Shown in pieces: positions 60,201 to 64,000 of a stretch of DNA of 64,000 bases. The DNA is taken from NCBI RefSeq assembly GCF_034351645.1, contig NZ_CP133782.1, positions 315,001 through 379,000 of the forward strand, read 5' to 3'. The stretch's first letter is position 1; each line of letters opens with the position of its first letter. The stretch is from Pseudomonas sp. DC1.2. Its GTDB lineage: Bacteria; Pseudomonadota; Gammaproteobacteria; Pseudomonadales; Pseudomonadaceae. The notes beneath the pieces were generated by a model that ran no database searches, was not told where the DNA came from, and was given only the letters and a program-made list of their open reading frames with translations. A program made the translations under genes and the position numbers.

Positions 60201-60585
60201 GCTGGGTCGATCGTTCGGTGAGCATTTGCTCAAGCTGCTGGATCGACTGGTTGGCATAGCGTTGCGTGACAGGCACTACTTTGCTCGCCTTGAGGCGACT
60301 CAGCTCGCGCTGGTTCTCGATGTTTTCCCGTGGTGCAGTGGCCAATTGCTGCTTGAGATCGATCAGCTTCTGGTCGTATTCATGCTTGTTGTTGAGCTGG
60401 TTGAGGGTGTTTTGCAGAACGGTCTGCAAGGCCTTCTGATCGGCTTCCGGCAGTTTGCGGTCGGCGATCTTGTCCAGGCTCGCCTGCACGGTTTCGCTGG
60501 ACGGCGGCTCGGCGGCGTGAAGTGTACCGACGGAGAGGCTCAGGCCCAGCAGGGCAGTGATGAAAAAAGTGCGCAGTGTTGGCAT
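57226..60585 (-). CDS. Large mechanosensitive channel, MscK/KefA type
   Basis: 1119 aa. Signal peptide (MPTLRTFFITALLGLSLSVGTLHAA), a periplasmic coiled-coil domain rich in Gln and Leu (to about 480), some eleven membrane segments, and the C-terminal MscS domain with ILFERPVRIGDTITIGNLSGTVSKIRIRATTITDFDRKD split around 930-970. Opens under membrane tension to release solutes during hypo-osmotic shock. The ATG at 60585 gives a proper signal peptide; a TTG six codons upstream is less likely. Confidence 0.9.
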   Translation of the reverse strand: MPTLRTFFITALLGLSLSVGTLHAAEPPSSETVQASLDKIADRKLPEADQKALQTVLQNTLNQLNNKHEYDQKLIDLKQQLATAPRENIENQRELSRLKASKVVPVTQRYANQSIQQLEQMLTERSTQQSDLQKALAEANSLIITAQTRPERAQAEIANSQTRIQQINSTLKAGRDNGKPLSPEQRDQLNAELAALNALIPLRRQELAGNSQLQDLGNSEHDLLTEKSNRLDQEIQELQTLINQKRLAQSQETVTQQSIEAQKSGSSTLLATESAANLKLSDYLLKSTDRLNEVTQQNLQTKQQLDSVTQSDSALDEQINVLKGSLLLSKILYKQKQALPRLKLDRDLADQIADIRLYQFEVSQQRELLSSPATYVDNLLTTQPPEQVTPQLRKSLLELANTRADLLERLNRELSAVLNESITLQLNQKQLLSTAQSLRATLDEQMFWIPSNKPLDLEWMRGVPERLQRQVTTLPWASSLSELTDGLIQRPLLFLPLALVIGALLWRRRNLYLRLNKVHQDIGHFKRDSQWHTPQAILINILLAMPVSLGLALCGYALQIDARGQNTNMGAALLQIAQAWLVFYTAYRILAPGGVAELHFRWEKPQVEFLQGWVRRLGLVVLALVAVVAVAELQPAALADDVLGMPVVLTCYALMAWLLSRLLISSPAHQNASLFRKSVGVMFTALPIALFVAVCFGYYYTALKLSDRLINTLYLLMLWLVIEATFVRGLAVAARRLAYQRALTKRQAAKEAGDGEAVIEEPTLDIEKVNEQSLRLIRLALLGGFIAALYWVWSDLISVFSYLDNITLYEYTSGTGANMSMVPISIGDMLGALIIIGITFALARNLPGLLEVLVLSKLNLAQGSAYATTTLLSYVIAGVGFVSTLSTLGVSWDKLQWLVAALSVGLGFGMQEIFANFISGIMILFERPVRIGDTITIGNLSGTVSKIRIRATTITDFDRKDIIVPNKTFITGQLINWSLTDTITRVTLKLGVDYGSDLDLVKALLLQAARENPRVLKEPEPHVYFLNFGESTLDHELRMHVRDLGDRNPVIDEVNRFINREFKNNHINISFRQMEVYLKNLHGQEYKLVPVEEENKTIVARDTPEQEPPIEEPPTSKLD

Positions 60586-60621
60586 AGAGACCGATCGAAG
60601 CAAGGTGAAAAGAATGGCAGT

Positions 60622-62364
60622 TTAGAGGAACAAACCCGGACCCGGGCGACTTCCTTCGGGGAATCTGACGCCCACTTTGCCGATCTTGTTCCCGTCCATG
60701 ACGGCGACGGTCCAGATGGTACTGTTCCACTCCACCTGGTCGCCCACGACGGGAGCACCGCCGACTTTCTGGGCAATGAAGCTGGCCAGGGACATGTCCG
60801 GATCGATGCCTTCGACTTTTAACCCGTACAGCGCAGCAACTGCGGCCAGTTGGGCATCGCCTTCGAGAACGAAGTCGCCAAAGAAGCGCAGGTCCATGCC
60901 GCGTTGCGGTGCTTGGCTGAAGAGTTTTCCCAGGGCCGGGAGATTGTGTTCATGACCGATCACACAAAGCAGGTCATCAACTTCCAGCACCGTACTACCC
61001 GACGGATGGAGCAACTGCTGGCCACGAAACAGCGCCGCGATTCGCGTGCCTTCGGGCATTTTCAGATCACGAAGGGGCGAGCCGATGCACCATTTTTCGG
61101 CGCCCAAACGATAAACGAACAGTTCCCACTCGCTGGTGACGTGTACTTCCAGCGCGGCCCGGGAAATGGGCGCGGGCTCTGGCGGGACGGTGACTTTCAG
61201 CAGTTTGGCAACCCACGGCAGGCTTGTGCCCTGCACCAGCAGCGACACCAGAACGATAAAAAAGGCGAGGTTGAAATAGAGCTGGGCGTGCGGCAACCCG
61301 GCCATTAGCGGGAACACCGCCAGAATGATCGGTACTGCACCGCGCAGGCCGACCCAGGCAATGAAAGCCTTTTCGCGGCCATGGAACGCCTTGAACGGCA
61401 GCAGGCCCACCATCACCGACAGCGGCCGGGCAAACAGAATCATCCACAGCGCCAAGCCCAGTGCCGGCAGGGCAATCGGCAGCAAGTCGTGTGGCGTCAC
61501 CAGCAGCCCCAGCACCAGGAACATGCCGATCTGCGCCAGCCAGGCCATGCCGTCGAGCATGTGCAAAATGCCGTGACGGCTGCGCACCGGCCTGTTGCCG
61601 ATCATCAGGCCGCACAGGTAGACGGCGAGGAAGCCGCTGCTGTGCAAGGCGTTGGCCAAAGCAAATACCAGCAGGCCGCCGGCGATGACCAGAATCGGGT
61701 ACAGACCGTTCGCCAGGTTGATGCGGTTAACCAGTTGCAGCATGACCCAGCCGCCGCCCAGGCCAATCACGCCGCCGATGCCGAATTCCTGCACCAGATG
61801 CCCGAGCAGGCTCCAGTGCAGACCGGTTTCGCCGCTGGCGAGCATGTTAATCAGGGTGACGGTGAGGAACACCGCCATCGGGTCGTTGCTGCCGGATTCG
61901 ATTTCGAGGCTGGCGGTCACCCGCTCGTTCAGGCCCTTGCCGCCAAGCAGCGAGAACACGGCTGCCGCATCAGTAGAACCGACAATGGCGCCGATCAGCA
62001 GGCCCTGAATCAGGTTCAGGTTGAACAGCCAAGCGGCGGCCATGCCCGTCAACCCTGTGGTGATCAGCACCCCGACAGTGGCCAGAGACAGCGCCGGCCA
62101 CAAGGCCACACGGAAACTGGCCACCCTTGTGCGCAACCCGCCGTCGAGCAGGATGACCGCCAATGCAAGGTTGCCGACCAGATAAGCCGTGGGGTAGTTA
62201 TCGAAAATGATGCCGCCGCCGTCAACGCCAGCGGCCATGCCCACGGCCAGGATGATCACCAGAATCGGGATTCCCAGGCGCGACGAAAGAGAACTCACCA
62301 GAATGCTCGCACCTACCAGCAACGCGCCGATCAAGAACAGGCTGTTGATGGTCGTCGCATTCAA
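60622..62364 (-). CDS. cvrA: K+/H+ antiporter, CvrA/NhaP2 type
   Basis: 580 aa. Twelve or more membrane segments with [21 protein letters not shown] and [13 protein letters not shown] (ion-binding Asp) near 150-185, [17 protein letters not shown] near 350, then a cytoplasmic TrkA-C/RCK-like domain (about 400-480) and a C-terminal CorC-like domain. Exports K+ for H+ under osmotic or alkaline conditions. I set the start at TTG 62364 ([15 protein letters not shown]), which matches the E. coli protein and has GGAG 9 nt upstream; a longer frame reaches ATG or alternative start 62457. Confidence 0.88.
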   Translation of the reverse strand: MNATTINSLFLIGALLVGASILVSSLSSRLGIPILVIILAVGMAAGVDGGGIIFDNYPTAYLVGNLALAVILLDGGLRTRVASFRVALWPALSLATVGVLITTGLTGMAAAWLFNLNLIQGLLIGAIVGSTDAAAVFSLLGGKGLNERVTASLEIESGSNDPMAVFLTVTLINMLASGETGLHWSLLGHLVQEFGIGGVIGLGGGWVMLQLVNRINLANGLYPILVIAGGLLVFALANALHSSGFLAVYLCGLMIGNRPVRSRHGILHMLDGMAWLAQIGMFLVLGLLVTPHDLLPIALPALGLALWMILFARPLSVMVGLLPFKAFHGREKAFIAWVGLRGAVPIILAVFPLMAGLPHAQLYFNLAFFIVLVSLLVQGTSLPWVAKLLKVTVPPEPAPISRAALEVHVTSEWELFVYRLGAEKWCIGSPLRDLKMPEGTRIAALFRGQQLLHPSGSTVLEVDDLLCVIGHEHNLPALGKLFSQAPQRGMDLRFFGDFVLEGDAQLAAVAALYGLKVEGIDPDMSLASFIAQKVGGAPVVGDQVEWNSTIWTVAVMDGNKIGKVGVRFPEGSRPGPGLFL

Positions 62365-62494
62365 AGGCAGTACTCCAGAAAGCTGAAAGGCGGGCACAAA
62401 CTGACCATGCAGTCTGCGTGCCAGCGATTCTAACCTGTTGAAATGTGGTGCTGTCAAAAAGCTTTTGCAGTGGCGGCAAGCGCAGGCGCGGCGC

Positions 62495-62550
62495 TCGTTC
62501 CCGGGACGCAGAGCGTCCCGGTTGCATTGCTACGCTGAGCGTGGGAACGA
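62495..62550. repeat. REP-like element between cvrA and the chemoreceptor gene
   Basis: Outer arms TCGTTCCC and GGGAACGA flank CGGGACGC-aga-GCGTCCCG and a degraded TACGC-tga-GCGTG unit. Same repeat family as at 23509-23607. Confidence 0.7.
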
Positions 62551-62562
62551 TCGCGGGTCAAA

Positions 62563-64000
62563 CTACAGGCTAAACCGCCCAACCATGTTGTTCAGGTCCA
62601 ATGCCAGTCGCGACAGTTCGCTGCTCGCCGCACTTGTCTGGTTGGCGCCGGTGGAGGACTGCACCGACAGGTCGCGGATATTCACCAGGTTGCGGTCCAC
62701 TTCGCGGGCCACTTGGGCTTGTTCTTCGGCGGCGCTGGCGATCACCAGATTGCGTTCGTTGATTTCGACGATGGCGCTGTTGATGGTGTCCAGCGACATA
62801 CCGGCGCCACGGGCGATGTTCAACGTTGATTCTGCACGTTCGGTGCTGTTGCGCATCGAGTTCACGGCGTGCTCGGTGCCGCTCTGGATGCTGCCGATCA
62901 TGCGTTCGATTTCGCTGGTGGACTGCTGGGTACGATGGGCCAAGGCCCGCACTTCGTCCGCCACCACCGCGAAACCACGACCGGCTTCACCGGCACGGGC
63001 GGCTTCAATGGCGGCATTCAGGGCCAGCAGGTTGGTCTGGTCAGCCAGGCCGCGAATCACATCCAGCACCTTGCCGATGTCGCGGGATTCGTTGGCCAAG
63101 TCACCGATCAGCGTCGCGGTGCTCTGCACGTCGGCGCTCATGCGTTCGATGGCGCTGACGGTTTCCTGCACCAGATCCCGGCCATCACCGGCTGAGGTGG
63201 TGGCATTTTTAGAAGCTTCTGACGTGCTCACGGCGTTGCGGGCAACTTCTTCAACGGCGCTGGTCATTTCGTTGACGGCGGTGGCGGCCTGTTCGATTTC
63301 GTTGTTTTGCTGGGTCAGGCCTCGAGCGCTTTCGTCGGTCACGCTGTTGAGTTCTTCAGCGGCGGAGGCCAGTTGCGTGGCTGAGCCGGAAATCCGCTGC
63401 AGGGTGTCGCGCAGTTTGTCCTGCATTTTTGCCATGGCGGCGAGCAAGCGACCGGCCTCGTCTTTACCGTCGACCGTGATCGGGCGGGTCAGATTGCCTT
63501 CAGCGATGGCTTCAGCAGCGTCCAAGGCATTGGCGATTGGCTTGGTAATACTGTTCGTCAGCAACCAGGCAAACAAAAAGGTCAGGCCGGTAGCGATCAC
63601 CAGCAAGGTGACGACCAGGTCGAAGGCCGAGGAATACTGATCGGCTGCCTGCTTGTTGGTATCAACGGTCTGCTGAGTGTTGATTGCCAGCAGGCGACTC
63701 AACACGGTGTTGACCGCTTCAGAGTTGGTCAGCAAATCGGTGTTGAGCAGGGTGCGCAGTTCGTCGACCTGATTGTTGCGCGACAGGCTCTTCATCCGGT
63801 CTTCGATCTGGCGGTACTGCCCCAATAGCTGCACGTATTGATCGTAGGTCGCACGTTCTTCAGGGCTGCTGATCAACTTTTCGTAAACCGCTTGAGCGGT
63901 GCGGATTTGCTGGTTACGGCTGTCCAGCAGCTCCATGGTTTTCTGCTGGACGTCTGGTTCGCGGTTCACCATCAGGCGATAGGACAGCACGCGCAGGCGC
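62563..64000 (-). CDS. Methyl-accepting chemotaxis protein, N-terminus beyond window
   Basis: 479 codons present. From the cut end: the rest of a periplasmic four-helix-bundle ligand domain ([21 protein letters not shown]), the second membrane segment [22 protein letters not shown], a HAMP domain ([22 protein letters not shown]), and the signalling coiled coil with the invariant hairpin tip [20 protein letters not shown]. Binds CheA/CheW and reports an unknown attractant or repellent. No pentapeptide for CheR is seen at the C-terminus (NNMVGRFSL). Confidence 0.93.
   Translation of the reverse strand, partial: RLRVLSYRLMVNREPDVQQKTMELLDSRNQQIRTAQAVYEKLISSPEERATYDQYVQLLGQYRQIEDRMKSLSRNNQVDELRTLLNTDLLTNSEAVNTVLSRLLAINTQQTVDTNKQAADQYSSAFDLVVTLLVIATGLTFLFAWLLTNSITKPIANALDAAEAIAEGNLTRPITVDGKDEAGRLLAAMAKMQDKLRDTLQRISGSATQLASAAEELNSVTDESARGLTQQNNEIEQAATAVNEMTSAVEEVARNAVSTSEASKNATTSAGDGRDLVQETVSAIERMSADVQSTATLIGDLANESRDIGKVLDVIRGLADQTNLLALNAAIEAARAGEAGRGFAVVADEVRALAHRTQQSTSEIERMIGSIQSGTEHAVNSMRNSTERAESTLNIARGAGMSLDTINSAIVEINERNLVIASAAEEQAQVAREVDRNLVNIRDLSVQSSTGANQTSAASSELSRLALDLNNMVGRFSL

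Noticed and set aside
59182..60822. Long plus-strand frame inside the mechanosensitive channel gene
   Set aside because: Leu/Gln-rich translation arises from the complementary coiled-coil coding sequence.

Overview
The window reads as chromosome of a fluorescent-group Pseudomonas. The GC-rich backbone carries argS-priA-rpmE-malic enzyme, ponA divergent from pilMNOPQ, then aroK-aroB-damX-gltBD-hemE, which is the order I know from P. aeruginosa PAO1 (the PA5051 to PA5034 region). The right end returns to that order with a ParA-like ATPase, selO, a KefA/MscK-type channel and a CvrA-type antiporter. REP-like palindromes typical of P. fluorescens-group genomes lie between several genes. Both ends of the window cut a gene: argS on the left and a chemoreceptor on the right.

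1-26 kb (core): translation and replication restart (argS, priA, rpmE), malate oxidation, peptidoglycan synthesis (PBP1a), type IV pilus assembly (pilMNOPQ), shikimate steps (aroK, aroB), cell division (damX), glutamate synthase (gltBD) and haem synthesis (hemE). Two scars stand out. One is a decayed thermonuclease gene between rpmE and the malic enzyme gene. The other is a 124-bp MITE-like element, flanked by a 13-bp target duplication, sitting inside the hemE terminator hairpin.

26-31 kb (variable): a LysR/MFS divergent pair. Next comes a small module of a haem-oxygenase-like diiron protein translationally coupled to an EamA exporter, facing a LysR gene broken by a one-base loss in a T tract. 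Two small Pseudomonas-specific proteins (DUF6124- and DUF3077-like) follow.

31.2-35.0 kb (AT-rich island): a cassette of XRE regulator, YhhQ/VUT transporter with a cytoplasmic N-terminal extension, and convergent queC of the enterobacterial type. The cassette is present as two diverged tandem copies, each truncated at a shared junction: copy A has lost most of queC and copy B most of the regulator. In copy B the transporter gene carries a run of 8-bp repeats (GCTATTTT) that has put it out of frame. Because 8 is not a multiple of 3, changes in copy number would switch the gene between full-length and truncated forms. I regard this as the best candidate in the window for something undescribed.

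35.1-53.2 kb (one long minus-strand operon): twenty genes, almost all overlapping by ATGA or TGATG junctions, for an aryl-polyene type pigment. It encodes two acyl carrier proteins, two ketosynthases plus a short chain-length-factor-like protein, a ketoreductase, dehydratases, an acyl-activating ligase fused to a dehydratase, an aromatic ammonia-lyase, a thioesterase, acyl- and glycosyl-transferases, a methyltransferase, a halogenase-like flavoenzyme, LolA, an MMPL exporter and a DUF3261 lipoprotein. Together these would load an aromatic starter on an ACP, extend it by iterative type II chemistry, attach it to a lipid and move it to the outer membrane.

53.8-64 kb (core): ParA-like ATPase, trxC, a small membrane protein, selO, a large mechanosensitive channel, a K+/H+ antiporter and a chemoreceptor.
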